Shown here: positions 16,301-24,551 of the stretch, one piece after another
How positions within the stretch are numbered: the stretch's first letter is position 1
How the letters are laid out: each line of letters starts with the position of its first letter
Assembly: GCA_035652095.1 (NCBI GenBank)
Contig: DASREM010000013.1
Location: 1-64,000 of the forward strand
Direction: 5' to 3'
Origin: DASREM01 sp035652095
Lineage (GTDB): Bacteria; Acidobacteriota; Terriglobia; Terriglobales; Acidobacteriaceae
DNA length: 64,000 nucleotides
Notes under the pieces: model-generated
Databases searched by the model: none
What the model was told of the DNA's origin: nothing
Seen by the model: the letters and a program-made list of their open reading frames with translations, nothing else
Position numbers and translations under genes: made by a program

Positions 16301-16903
16301 CTATTCCCGGCTTTTCGCGGGAACTCCCGCCTTGCGCGCTTTCTCCTGCAGATCGTCGAGTCCCTGCTTGGCTTGGTCCAGGGCTTTTTGTTTATCGGCG
16401 ATCTGCTGTTTGTATTGCGCGTCTTCCTTGTCCCACGATCCCGCATTGCGCAGGCGGTTGCCGGCATCCGCATAGAAAGCGGCGGCTCGAAGCTTGTACT
16501 CGCGCTGCATGACGTCCAACTCGCGGCTCAACAGGGCGACCTGGTCTTTCTGGGCGTCGATTTTTTTCTTCCACTCTTCCGCTTGTTTCTGGCGAGCTTC
16601 GGCGTCGCTATTCGCCTCGGATTTCTTCGCGCCTTCCGGGTTCTGGGCCTCGCTGTTATTTGCTGCGCTCGCGGCTTGTCCTGAGTCCGCCGCTTGGGCT
16701 GTGTCCGGCGAAGCATTGCCTACAACACTCAGCTTGTCCTGACGAGGAAGATTGTCATTGTCATACTGCTTTGCGGTGGCCTTCTTTTCCTTGCGCGCAA
16801 CCCGGGCGTAATCGGCAAGTGAATCAGACTGTGACACGGCCAGCGATCCGAAGATCAGGACGAAAACCAGCATCGCGAAACCGAAACAGATTTTGTGCTT
16901 CAT
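16301..16903 (-). CDS. Exported coiled-coil protein, unknown
   Basis: Protein of 200 aa with a signal peptide (about residues 1-24, ending SLAVSQ) preceded by AGGAG. The mature part is Ala/Lys/Gln/Glu-rich with long heptad-like stretches (about residues 95-200), for example EARQKQAEEWKKKIDAQKDQ and LDQAKQGLDDLQEKARKAG, predicting an extended coiled coil in the periplasm. A short SLADYARVARKEKK segment just after the signal recurs in small acidobacterial proteins as far as I recall. I cannot name a family. It has its own terminator downstream and lies 54 bp after the PAS protein gene on the same strand. Confidence 0.65.
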   Translation of the reverse strand: MKHKICFGFAMLVFVLIFGSLAVSQSDSLADYARVARKEKKATAKQYDNDNLPRQDKLSVVGNASPDTAQAADSGQAASAANNSEAQNPEGAKKSEANSDAEARQKQAEEWKKKIDAQKDQVALLSRELDVMQREYKLRAAAFYADAGNRLRNAGSWDKEDAQYKQQIADKQKALDQAKQGLDDLQEKARKAGVPAKSRE

Positions 16904-16957
16904 AAGTGCTCCTAGTTCTCCAGTCTGGCCTCCGGTGATGCGGAAGGCCGGACAAAG

Positions 16958-17818
16958 TCAAACTTGCGACGCGGCTCTCGCGTTCTGCGCGCCGGTCAGG
17001 AATCCCCCGATCGTGCGGTCCAGGTGAGCCGCTTCTGCCGCAATATCGGACGCCAATTGCCGCGCTAATTCCTGGTCACGGCTGGCGGCAAGCTGCTGTG
17101 CGTAGCCGGAAATGGTGGCCAGCGAATTCCTCAACTCCAGCGCCATCTCCGCCGACATCTCGCCACGCAACTCCAATTGTTTGCGAATCTGTGCCATCGG
17201 TGTCTGGTCATTTACCAGGCAAGCAGTTCCGAGCATCTCTCCATCTGCCGCGGGTATGGGCGTAAGCGTGATCTCCAACGTACGTTCCTCGCCTGACGGA
17301 GTGCGGTACTCGACTCCCACCCTTTCCAGAGGCGATCGTCCGCGTACGCAGGCCTGCGCAAGCGAGGCAATTTCTTGTCCGACGCCCGCAGGCGAGACCA
17401 CGGTTGCGGAGCGGAAGATTTCGGTAACGTTCAGCCCCAGGGGCGACGCAAATCCGAGGATCGCCCGCGCAGCGTTGTTTGCCTGCCGTACCAAGCCATT
17501 GGGATTGATAAACAGAACTCCGCTGGAGAGGTGGTTCAGCACTGCCCCACTCACGTTTTCCGAAGTCCTGGCCCGGCGCCGTTCCGCCTGTTGAGCGGTG
17601 AGCAATTCGTGCTTCTGCTGCTTCAATTGCTGGATGACCGCGTGATATGTGTGCAAGGGCAAATTTCCCTGCGGCAGGATTTCGACCGAATCCGTCTGCT
17701 CCTCCACCAAACTTCGCCGTATCTTGCGGATGATCGCCAGCCCCATAAAGAACGCGAACGCGGCGGCGAGAAGCACCAAGCCCATCCGGATCACAATTGG
17801 ATTGGCCAGGATTTTCAC
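16958..17818 (-). CDS. Membrane PAS protein with degenerate HisKA domain
   Basis: Protein of 286 aa starting with GTG, whose start overlaps the pilD stop (GTGA). An N-terminal TM helix (about residues 9-28) is followed by a coiled coil, a PAS domain (HLSSGVLFINPNGLVRQANN, about residues 88-200) and a HisKA-like helical pair. Where PilS/NtrB-type kinases have A-H-E-(I/L)-R-N-P-L, this protein has A-L-E-L-R-N-S-L; the phospho-accepting histidine is Leu227. The protein ends soon after, without any HATPase domain. It therefore cannot be a conventional histidine kinase and may be a sensor or dimerisation scaffold. The overlap with pilD suggests a role in type IV pilus or type II secretion control, but no other pilus genes are in the window. 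Confidence 0.75.
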   Translation of the reverse strand: MKILANPIVIRMGLVLLAAAFAFFMGLAIIRKIRRSLVEEQTDSVEILPQGNLPLHTYHAVIQQLKQQKHELLTAQQAERRRARTSENVSGAVLNHLSSGVLFINPNGLVRQANNAARAILGFASPLGLNVTEIFRSATVVSPAGVGQEIASLAQACVRGRSPLERVGVEYRTPSGEERTLEITLTPIPAADGEMLGTACLVNDQTPMAQIRKQLELRGEMSAEMALELRNSLATISGYAQQLAASRDQELARQLASDIAAEAAHLDRTIGGFLTGAQNARAASQV

Positions 17819-18738
17819 AGCAGCCCCCAGTACCAATGCAGCAGGCGATCTCCGTAGAACGCGGCGATCATGGCCATGCCGCCCAGGAATACTCCAAATG
17901 GCATCTGGTGACGGCGAAGGGCGATGCGGGCAGAGTCCCACGCGTGCTGGCGGGCTTCGCGGGGCGATTCATGATGTCGCGCGATGCGCCGGCGCGTGCG
18001 CTTGATCCAGACCACGAGGACGGTCCAAAGTCCAAACAACGAACCTGCAATCGAAGCCGCAAAGATTGTCAGGATCGTCAATTTCATCCCCAGGAACGCC
18101 CCAATCATCGCCATAAGCTTCACGTCGCCAAAGCCCATGCCCTCAACTCCGCGTGCGCGCAGGTAGATCGCGCCCGCGCCGTAGATGAAAGCTGCTCCCA
18201 CCGCCGCTCCCAGCAAACTGTCTCCGAAGGACAACAGTCGGCCCGAGAGTTCCGAATTCACTGGCATCGCAACCATCCCGGGCAGGAGTTGCGAAGCAAG
18301 ATCGTTGACCGGGACAAAAAGGCTCAAGACGAGTCCCAGGGCCAAGCCCGGCAAGGTCATGGCGTCGGGAAGCAGGTGCGTCTCGGCGTCGGTAAAGACC
18401 AGACCGACAATCAGAAAACCAAATGCGCAGAACTTCAGGGTAGCCAGGCTCCAGCCGAAAAAGGCATAGCAGGCCAGAAAAACGCATCCCGTCAGCAATT
18501 CCACCAGGACGTAACGAAATGCGATGCGCGCCTTGCAGTGGCGACAGCGCCCCATCAAAAGCAGCCAGCTGATCACGGGCAAGTTGTCGTAAAAGGCAAT
18601 CCGGCTTCCGCACCTGGGGCAGGCGGAGCGGGGGTGGATGACCGAGACCCCTCTCGGCAGGCGATGGACGCAGACATTCAGGAAGCTGCCGAATGCCAGC
18701 CCGGTCACAAAAATCGCCGTTGCCAACGCAGGGTCCAC
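17815..18738 (-). CDS. pilD: Prepilin leader peptidase/methyltransferase (A24)
   Basis: Protein of 307 aa, GTG start. This inner-membrane aspartyl peptidase removes the leader of type IV prepilins or type II pseudopilins and N-methylates the new N-terminus. The cytoplasmic loop near the N-terminus carries four cysteines in two CxxC pairs (Cys40/43, Cys65/68), as in the bifunctional enzymes. The catalytic aspartates are Asp117 (FTDAETHLLPD) and Asp205 (GMGFGDVKLMAMIG). About eight helices are visible. The C-terminus is longer than usual by a basic stretch (KRTRRRIARHHESP) and a last hydrophobic helix. It is translationally coupled to the PAS protein gene. Confidence 0.93.
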   Translation of the reverse strand: MDPALATAIFVTGLAFGSFLNVCVHRLPRGVSVIHPRSACPRCGSRIAFYDNLPVISWLLLMGRCRHCKARIAFRYVLVELLTGCVFLACYAFFGWSLATLKFCAFGFLIVGLVFTDAETHLLPDAMTLPGLALGLVLSLFVPVNDLASQLLPGMVAMPVNSELSGRLLSFGDSLLGAAVGAAFIYGAGAIYLRARGVEGMGFGDVKLMAMIGAFLGMKLTILTIFAASIAGSLFGLWTVLVVWIKRTRRRIARHHESPREARQHAWDSARIALRRHQMPFGVFLGGMAMIAAFYGDRLLHWYWGLL

Positions 18739-18938
18739 CGTGCCTTCGCCTAATCTGCAGTTTTCTGCGGAATTTTCTCGATTATACGGGGATTGCGGTG
18801 GGCGATAGCAGCACCAAAGGTACTGTACTGGTGGACGTGGTCACGGGCTTTGGCGGCCCCTGCACCGGCAGGACTTCCGCAGTACGAATGGCCGGTTGGC
18901 CCGGGTACGCCTCCCCCCGGGCCCGGTTATCCAGTCGG

Positions 18939-19373
18939 TTACTTCGCCTGCAGGCTCTCGATGTACTGGTTCAAGTTCGCGACCCGCTGTTGCACCTCGG
19001 CTTCGTGACCGTGGCTCATGCTCCAGAACAGCTTGCCCCAGACTGGCATATCTTTGGAGCCGTGCGCGGGCAGGTTGGCATCGCCGCGAATCGAACTGGA
19101 AACTTTCATGTCCGGATACTTGCCGCCGTTGTTCTTGGCCAGCATCGTCAGGTCGGTGGGAGGGACTTTCAGGGCTTCCGCCGCGGGTCCTCCGCCTTTG
19201 CCATCCTTGCCATGGCATACCGCACAGTAGTTGGTGTACATGTCGTGCCCGGATGCAGGCGAGGTTTCCTTCACGGGAACGTGCTTGATCACCTTTTGCT
19301 GTTCTTGCGCAGATGAGCCCACCGCAAATGCCACCAGAGCGATGAAAATCCAGAAAATGCTCCTTGGGGACAT
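18939..19373 (-). CDS. Exported c-type cytochrome
   Basis: Protein of 144 aa with a signal peptide (PRSIFWIFIALVAFAVGSSAQ). One haem-attachment motif CAVCH lies near residue 51, followed by GKDGKGGGPAA. A later Met in KDMPVWGKLFW is a plausible distal axial ligand. This is a small class-I cytochrome c acting as a periplasmic electron carrier; its partners are not in the window. A GC-rich hairpin (GCCCGGG...CCCGGGC at 18899-18922) lies just past the stop codon without a U-tract. The rest of the 200 bp to pilD shows no gene. The gene stands alone. Confidence 0.85.
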   Translation of the reverse strand: MSPRSIFWIFIALVAFAVGSSAQEQQKVIKHVPVKETSPASGHDMYTNYCAVCHGKDGKGGGPAAEALKVPPTDLTMLAKNNGGKYPDMKVSSSIRGDANLPAHGSKDMPVWGKLFWSMSHGHEAEVQQRVANLNQYIESLQAK

Positions 19374-19495
19374 ACTTTTCTCCTTTTTCTTTACAGAAAG
19401 ATTGCTGGCATTGTCTTGAACACACCAGTGTAGGGGGAGATCGAACGGTTGACGGTGACCAATGTCACAATTTGGAGTGATAAGTCGATATTGCC

Positions 19496-19524
19496 AAAAA
19501 AAAGCGCGGCTGATCGCGCCGCGC
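19496..19524 (-). terminator. Rho-independent terminator of the BON lipoprotein gene
   Basis: On the minus strand, a 7-bp perfect stem GCGCGGC/GCCGCGC with a 7-nt loop followed by TTTTTTTT, 18 bp after the stop codon. Confidence 0.9.
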
Positions 19525-19542
19525 CTGAACCGACCGGATCGG

Positions 19543-20607
19543 TTACTGGTTATTATCGTTGACGTCGAGCTTATGCCGACCCTCGTTCGGCCCCTTGGTC
19601 TGTACTACCGTGACTGGGCCCTGCAAGGTGAAGTTCAAGACAGTTTCGGCCGGCAATTTGATCTGTTGACCTTTGGTCGCCGCCTGTACGCCGCCGCCCA
19701 AACCTCCCCCGGCAGCAGCACCGATGGCTGCGCCCTTACCGCCTCCGGCAATCGCACCGATGATGGCTCCGATGCCTGCGCCTGCCCCGACTTTCTCGGC
19801 AGTGTTCTTGCCGCGTGAGCTGCCTTGCTTGCGGTACTGATCGGTTTGAATGTTGTAGTACTTGCCGCCAGCCGAGATACGGTCCAGTTGCAGCGCGACG
19901 ACGGATTGGCCGGCAAATTTGCCTGCGCTCTTCAACTCAACAATGTGGCCCTCCACGTCGTATCCGGCGGGGATGGCAACCTCGCCCTCCACCGCAAGCG
20001 GCGAGTCAAGCGTGGCATGGAATGTCTGTCCCTGCTGACTCGTTTCCGAGTCGATCGTGTCTGACAGGCGCACCGCCATCGTCGTTCCGGAAGGAATCGT
20101 CACCTTCTGTGGTGGCGGTGGTGGTGGCGGAGTTACGGGCGCAGGAGGGGCGGTATTGGTCGCTACTGCCGGAGCCGGTGTCGTATTCACCGGAGTATTG
20201 TCGCTGGCAGCGGACTGGGTATGGCGAGGACGGCTGGCGCGCGGCTTGGACGGCTTGGGCTGCTCCACTGGTGGCGGTGGCGGAGTGGCCTGTGCCGTTT
20301 CCTGCGGCGCGACTGGCGCCGGCGGGGCCACTTGCAGGTTATTCACAACCTGCTTAACGCCCTCTTCTGACGAGGCGTAACGCGCTGCGGCGTCGCGCTG
20401 CGTATCGTTGTCCACCGTACCCGCAAGGGTCACAGTGCCGTTTTCTGCCTGGACGTTGATCTGTTTTCCAGCCAGACCTGAATCTGCCCCAATTTTGGTT
20501 TGAATGTCCTTGCTGATCTGTGCGTCGTTAGGAGCTTTGCTGCATCCCACGGCTAAGCTCAGCAGAAACACAAACCCAATGACGTAGAGAGATACTCTCG
20601 TCTTCAT
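19543..20607 (-). CDS. BON-domain lipoprotein with Pro-rich linker and glycine zipper
   Basis: Protein of 354 aa. The lipoprotein signal ends in AVGC (Cys22). A BON domain follows (residues 28-92: QISKDIQTKIGADSGLAGKQ, VTLAGTVDNDTQRDAA, VNNLQV), a fold that binds membranes or phospholipids. Next is a Pro/Ala/Thr-rich linker of about 80 residues with several proline runs, then a beta-rich domain (IPSGTTMAVRLSDTIDSETS), and a glycine-zipper segment (GAGAGIGAIIGAIAGGG) that could insert in a membrane. Overall an envelope stress or integrity protein is likely. AGGAGTG precedes the ATG, and a strong terminator follows. Confidence 0.82.
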   Translation of the reverse strand: MKTRVSLYVIGFVFLLSLAVGCSKAPNDAQISKDIQTKIGADSGLAGKQINVQAENGTVTLAGTVDNDTQRDAAARYASSEEGVKQVVNNLQVAPPAPVAPQETAQATPPPPPVEQPKPSKPRASRPRHTQSAASDNTPVNTTPAPAVATNTAPPAPVTPPPPPPPQKVTIPSGTTMAVRLSDTIDSETSQQGQTFHATLDSPLAVEGEVAIPAGYDVEGHIVELKSAGKFAGQSVVALQLDRISAGGKYYNIQTDQYRKQGSSRGKNTAEKVGAGAGIGAIIGAIAGGGKGAAIGAAAGGGLGGGVQAATKGQQIKLPAETVLNFTLQGPVTVVQTKGPNEGRHKLDVNDNNQ

Positions 20608-20785
20608 GGAATCACTCCTGATGTGAGTAAACCCGATTCTAATACCTTAGATGCTGAATGGTGGCTGAATTTCGGACCAAAATTTGACCGGAACCGGTGT
20701 TTGTACCTTGCCGGGAAAGATTCTTTACAAAGGCTTTACAGAGCAAACGGTCATAACCGGATGCAAAGCCACACGTGAGCACGCC

Positions 20786-21352
20786 TCAGCTCTGGTGCAA
20801 GAACTTGTAGTCGAGGATCGACACTGCCAGGGAAAAACTGCCGTCGCTTTTTGGCACATCTTTTGACCGGATGACCCTGCCCTGGCAGAGCACAGAGCTG
20901 TTCTTCTGTCCGGAAATTTCTTCGGGCATCTCGAAAACCATTTCGATCAGAGTGTTCTCCGGGAGCTGGCTCGGCCCAAGCAGCAGGACCCCGGATTGGC
21001 TGAGATTTTCAATGACACCCTCTACCCACGATCCCAGGTTCTTCACCCGGTAGCGCAAGGGCGCGTTCAACTTCAGACGCCGGGCGCGAGGCACCCAGGT
21101 GGGCTTCTTGTGGCTGCTCCGGCGGCGGGTCGTAGTAGCGCTGTCAGTGCTGCTGCGGTCCACGCGCTCGGTGCGACGCATGGTTTGCCAGTCATACCGG
21201 TATTCGGCGGCGCAAAGCAGACAAACCTGGTAATAGTCGCCGTCAGCAGCGCGACGGGGCCATGAAAACTCGTGCGAGCAGCGGCCTAGCATAAGGACGT
21301 CCAATATTTTCTGAGCCATTGAAGTACGAGCCGGCAAGTCCGGTGCAACCAT
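20786..21352 (-). CDS. PilZ-domain protein with N-terminal Cys/His motif
   Basis: Protein of 188 aa. Residues 85-185 form a PilZ domain: the c-di-GMP-binding RxxxR-like RRLKLNAPLRYR at its start and IENLSQSGVLL as the (D/N)xSxxG motif, here with Asn in place of Asp. The N-terminal part has C-x-H near residue 25 (GRCSHEFSWP) and C-x-x-C near residue 44 (VCLLC), a plausible zinc site, followed by EYRYDWQTMRR. Such proteins respond to c-di-GMP and often affect motility, pili or polysaccharide. A start 11 codons downstream (MAQKIL) is possible; neither start has a clear ribosome site. Confidence 0.78.
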   Translation of the reverse strand: MVAPDLPARTSMAQKILDVLMLGRCSHEFSWPRRAADGDYYQVCLLCAAEYRYDWQTMRRTERVDRSSTDSATTTRRRSSHKKPTWVPRARRLKLNAPLRYRVKNLGSWVEGVIENLSQSGVLLLGPSQLPENTLIEMVFEMPEEISGQKNSSVLCQGRVIRSKDVPKSDGSFSLAVSILDYKFLHQS

Positions 21353-21421
21353 GATGTACCCAAGGCTAGGACTTTGGTAGGTTACTTTCGTTTTAGACCA
21401 TCCCGCATCGCAAGCGCACGG

Positions 21422-22837
21422 TTACTTGTGCAACGTGTTGACGGCGCGTGTTGCGGCATGGAAGCCACACATCCCGTGAACGCCTCCGCCCGGAGGAGTC
21501 GAGGCCGAGCAGAGATAGATGTCGTGGGCGCTGGTCGCGTAATGACGCCAGGTGGGGCGAAACACGGTTTGGAACAGAATCGCAGAGCCTCCGTTGATAT
21601 CTCCACCAACCAGGTTCGCATCCATGGCTTGCAGCGCTGTGGGGGAGAACACTTTTGTGGCGAGGACGCACTCCCGAAATCCCGGAGCGAAGCGCTCGAT
21701 CTGCGCTTCCAGGCGCGGCAGCATGTCTACCGTTGACCCATTCGGGACATGGCAATAGGCCCAAGCGGTGTGCTTGCCTTCGGGAGCGCGCGAGGAGTCG
21801 AACAGAGACGGTTGCGCCAGCAGTACGAACGGACGTTCCGCGTGCCGGCGGGTGCGTGCGGCTTTCTCCGATTCGGCAATCTCAGTCGCTGTGCCTCCAA
21901 GATGTACGGTGGCGGCACGGCTACATTCTGTAGCTCTCCAGGGAATGGGCCCACTTAGCGCGTAATCCACTTTGAACACGCCGGGACCGTAATTCCATTG
22001 TTGCAGCTGACGCCGGTAGCTTTCGCTGAGTCGCTCTCCGGCCATTTGCAGCAGTTGTCGCGGAGTCACGTCACACATCGTGAGATCTGACTGGTGGAGA
22101 TCGGCCAAGCGTTCCACGCGGCTCCCGGTCTTGATTCCTCCTCCAAGCCGGCTGAGGTGGCTGCACAGCGCATCTGTGAGCGATTGTGCTCCGCCGCGTG
22201 GTATCGGCCATCCCACAGCGTGCGCAGTGGCGGCGAGAATGATGCCAAACGCGGCACTGAGAGGCTCACCCAAGCGGAGGAAAGAATGGGCAGCCAATCC
22301 TGCAAACAACGCCTTAGTGCGCTGGTTTCGAAAGTTGTGCTCCATCAGCCATGTTGCCGGCTGAAATCCTCGAAGGCCGAACCTCGCCATCAGGAAAGGG
22401 TGCTTCGGCAGCGCGGAAATCGGACCGAGCAGCCCCGGCGCCAGCGCAGACCAATGCTCCACCAACGGAGCGAATAATCTTCGCCACGCTTTTCCATCTT
22501 CTCCAAGGCGCCGCTCCGTTTCCTCGAGATTTCGTTCGAGAATCACGGCGGAGCCATCGTCAAGAGGATGAGCTAGAGGCGCACTGGGATGAATCCATTG
22601 CAAGCCATGATCAGCAAGTGGAAGGGAATTGAAGAACGGCGACCCAACCGCCATTGGAAAGACGGCGGAGCCGAAGTCATGCAGAAATCCGGGCAGCGTG
22701 AGTGGAAGTGTGCGAGCGGCTCCGCCAGGCTGCGGCTCGGCTTCGAAGACCTCGACTTGCAGGCCAGCTTGTGCCAGAACGATCGCAGCTGCGAGGCCGT
22801 TCGGGCCGGCTCCGATCACGTTTGCGCGACCCTTCAT
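21422..22837 (-). CDS. FAD-dependent oxidoreductase, CrtI/phytoene-desaturase-like
   Basis: Protein of 471 aa. The N-terminal dinucleotide-binding motif is NVIGAGPNGLAAAIVLAQAG followed by VEVFEAEPQPGGAARTLPLT, typical of the phytoene desaturase and retinol saturase superfamily. The C-terminus has the second FAD-contacting segment (STPPGGGVHGMCGFHAA). The substrate is not evident; no other carotenoid genes are nearby. Its ATG overlaps the stop of the upstream LMF-like membrane protein gene (ATGA), so the two are translationally coupled. An open frame extends about 100 codons upstream, but the family's conserved N-terminus begins at this ATG. Confidence 0.85.
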   Translation of the reverse strand: MKGRANVIGAGPNGLAAAIVLAQAGLQVEVFEAEPQPGGAARTLPLTLPGFLHDFGSAVFPMAVGSPFFNSLPLADHGLQWIHPSAPLAHPLDDGSAVILERNLEETERRLGEDGKAWRRLFAPLVEHWSALAPGLLGPISALPKHPFLMARFGLRGFQPATWLMEHNFRNQRTKALFAGLAAHSFLRLGEPLSAAFGIILAATAHAVGWPIPRGGAQSLTDALCSHLSRLGGGIKTGSRVERLADLHQSDLTMCDVTPRQLLQMAGERLSESYRRQLQQWNYGPGVFKVDYALSGPIPWRATECSRAATVHLGGTATEIAESEKAARTRRHAERPFVLLAQPSLFDSSRAPEGKHTAWAYCHVPNGSTVDMLPRLEAQIERFAPGFRECVLATKVFSPTALQAMDANLVGGDINGGSAILFQTVFRPTWRHYATSAHDIYLCSASTPPGGGVHGMCGFHAATRAVNTLHK

Positions 22838-24363
22838 TCGCGCGATCCCATGCTCGTGGGCCACTCGACGACCTTGAGTTCCCCATTCTCGTCTTTCGTG
22901 AGCACCGGGGCGTAGGTGCCCAGGTACTCTCGCTTCCACCAGTTGCCGGTTGCGCGCTTCTCCGCCATCGAGGTGAACCAATACTGCCATAGAACGGCGC
23001 GCACCTGCTTCGGTGCCGCGTTCGGGAATGGATTCGCGCGGAAAAGGCTCAGCACGTCCTGGTTGTTGGATAAGAGCCGTTCTTCGGTGCTGACCACGAA
23101 CATGTTGTTGCGCCAGGATCCCAGCGACGCGAACCAGAGGTTCCAATCGAATCGCGGCTGGTAGGGCGCGTAGATCCCTGGCGCTTTGTCGAGCGCCTGG
23201 GGCTTGTACCGGAACGGGTAGGCAGTCCAGTTTTGACCATCGTTCGAGCCCTGGAATTCGATCTCGTATCTGCCGCGCGTCATCACCGCAAACAGTCCGT
23301 AGCTATTGGCGATGCGAAACGGCTCGAGAGCGTTGACTGGAACTCTCGGAAGCGGAAGTCGCGGCTGAAGCATCCAGAGAAGCTGCGCTGTCGTAGCGTA
23401 AAACATCCATAGCAGTACCATGGCGCGCAGCGCAACGGTCAAGGCGCGTGCTCCCTCCACAACACTGTGAGTTTCCCCGTGATGCGGCACGCACTCTACC
23501 GCTTGAGGTTGGAACTTGCTGCCGAAGATTGGGGCCAGGAATTTGTCGTCCAGGAGCAGGACGCCTAGCGCCAGCACCAGGTAATTCAGGAACGTGTAGT
23601 TCGCGCTGACGATCACGCCGACTTGCCATGCCGTAACCAGGAAGCAACAGATCACGCGGAAGCGGCGTGGCAGAAACATCATCCACACCAGCAGCAATTC
23701 CATCACTAAGGTTCCCAACGCAGTGAGCCAATGAAATGCATGCGGGAGATGCTGCAGATACCAGCCGATCCAGGTGGGCAAGGGCCCATTCTGGTAATAC
23801 TCATCCATCGCGGTGAGGGTACGCCATTGAGGATCGCCGCTGAGAAGCTTCACCAGTCCGGACTCGAAGTAGATGCGAAACCATTCCCATTGCAGGAGGA
23901 AAAGGCTTAGCTGCGACGGCGGCGAGTGTTCGCCCCAGCGCGGCCGAAATCCCGACGGGGCAAAGAACAGGGAGATCAATCCGGCCTCGAGCAGCATGCC
24001 GTCGGACTGGTACCCGGAAAAATCCTGTGCCGCGCTTACGAACGAGAGAAAACACACCCAGCAGATCAGCAACATTCCGCGTGGCCAGATATTGAACACC
24101 AAGAGCAGGGAAGCGATCATTCCCGCGATGCAAACTGCCGACAGCATGCGTGGCCCGCTGGCAATCCAGAGCAGGCTCGGCACCAACCAGAACTTCCATG
24201 AGCCCGCGGATCGCGCGACCGCCTGCAAATAGCCATCCGCGGGAAGAATTCCGTCCGGCCCGATCAGGCCCTGGATCTGGAAGATAAGGGAATAGAAAGC
24301 AGAGAAGTAGATCCATCCGAGTGCGCGCAGGAACAGCCAGCGGGGGATGAGCCGATCCGTCAG
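22834..24363 (-). CDS. Lipase maturation factor family membrane protein
   Basis: About 509 aa if translated from a CTG at 24363. Multiple hydrophobic helices are followed by a soluble beta-rich C-terminal domain; motifs include WFRIYFESGLVKLLSGDPQW, a MDEYYQNGPLPTWIGWYLQH segment and WNLWFASLGSW, matching the lipase maturation factor (LMF1/2) family. The conserved N-terminal helix (RWLFLRALGWIYFSAFYSLI) is encoded upstream of the first standard start (TTG at 24228), so the true start must lie further up, but only CTG or other rare codons are available before an in-frame TAA at 24373. Either CTG is used or a frameshift separates it from an ATG at 24403 in the neighbouring frame. Overlaps the oxidoreductase gene by 4 bp. 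Confidence 0.75.
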   Translation of the reverse strand: MTDRLIPRWLFLRALGWIYFSAFYSLIFQIQGLIGPDGILPADGYLQAVARSAGSWKFWLVPSLLWIASGPRMLSAVCIAGMIASLLLVFNIWPRGMLLICWVCFLSFVSAAQDFSGYQSDGMLLEAGLISLFFAPSGFRPRWGEHSPPSQLSLFLLQWEWFRIYFESGLVKLLSGDPQWRTLTAMDEYYQNGPLPTWIGWYLQHLPHAFHWLTALGTLVMELLLVWMMFLPRRFRVICCFLVTAWQVGVIVSANYTFLNYLVLALGVLLLDDKFLAPIFGSKFQPQAVECVPHHGETHSVVEGARALTVALRAMVLLWMFYATTAQLLWMLQPRLPLPRVPVNALEPFRIANSYGLFAVMTRGRYEIEFQGSNDGQNWTAYPFRYKPQALDKAPGIYAPYQPRFDWNLWFASLGSWRNNMFVVSTEERLLSNNQDVLSLFRANPFPNAAPKQVRAVLWQYWFTSMAEKRATGNWWKREYLGTYAPVLTKDENGELKVVEWPTSMGSRE

Positions 24364-24551
24364 GCCCTGGTTTTAACTTGGAGATGAACAATCTCGCCCC
24401 CATTGGCGTGGATTATAAGCAACCCGGGATGGCGACGGGGGCGAGCAGCGCAGCGGCCTGTAAAATCATCCCAATGATGTCGAAGCGCAGCAATCAAGGT
24501 GAACGGCCCAGTCCCGATGAGAGTCGAGATGCTCCAGGAAATCAGGCGCCC

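Noticed and set aside
17797..18753. Long plus-strand frame opposite pilD
   Set aside because: It mirrors the pilD codons on the other strand and gives a Gln/Arg/His-rich composition with no domain.
18693..19316. Plus-strand frames over the pilD-cytochrome c interval, with a Pro-rich peptide (PGTPPPGPGYPVG)
   Set aside because: They lie mostly antisense to the cytochrome c gene and have no ribosome site; the proline run comes from a GC-rich hairpin.
22838..23146. N-terminal extension of the CrtI-like gene by 103 codons
   Set aside because: It overlaps the LMF-like gene in another frame; the FAD-binding motif starts at the ATG at 22837.
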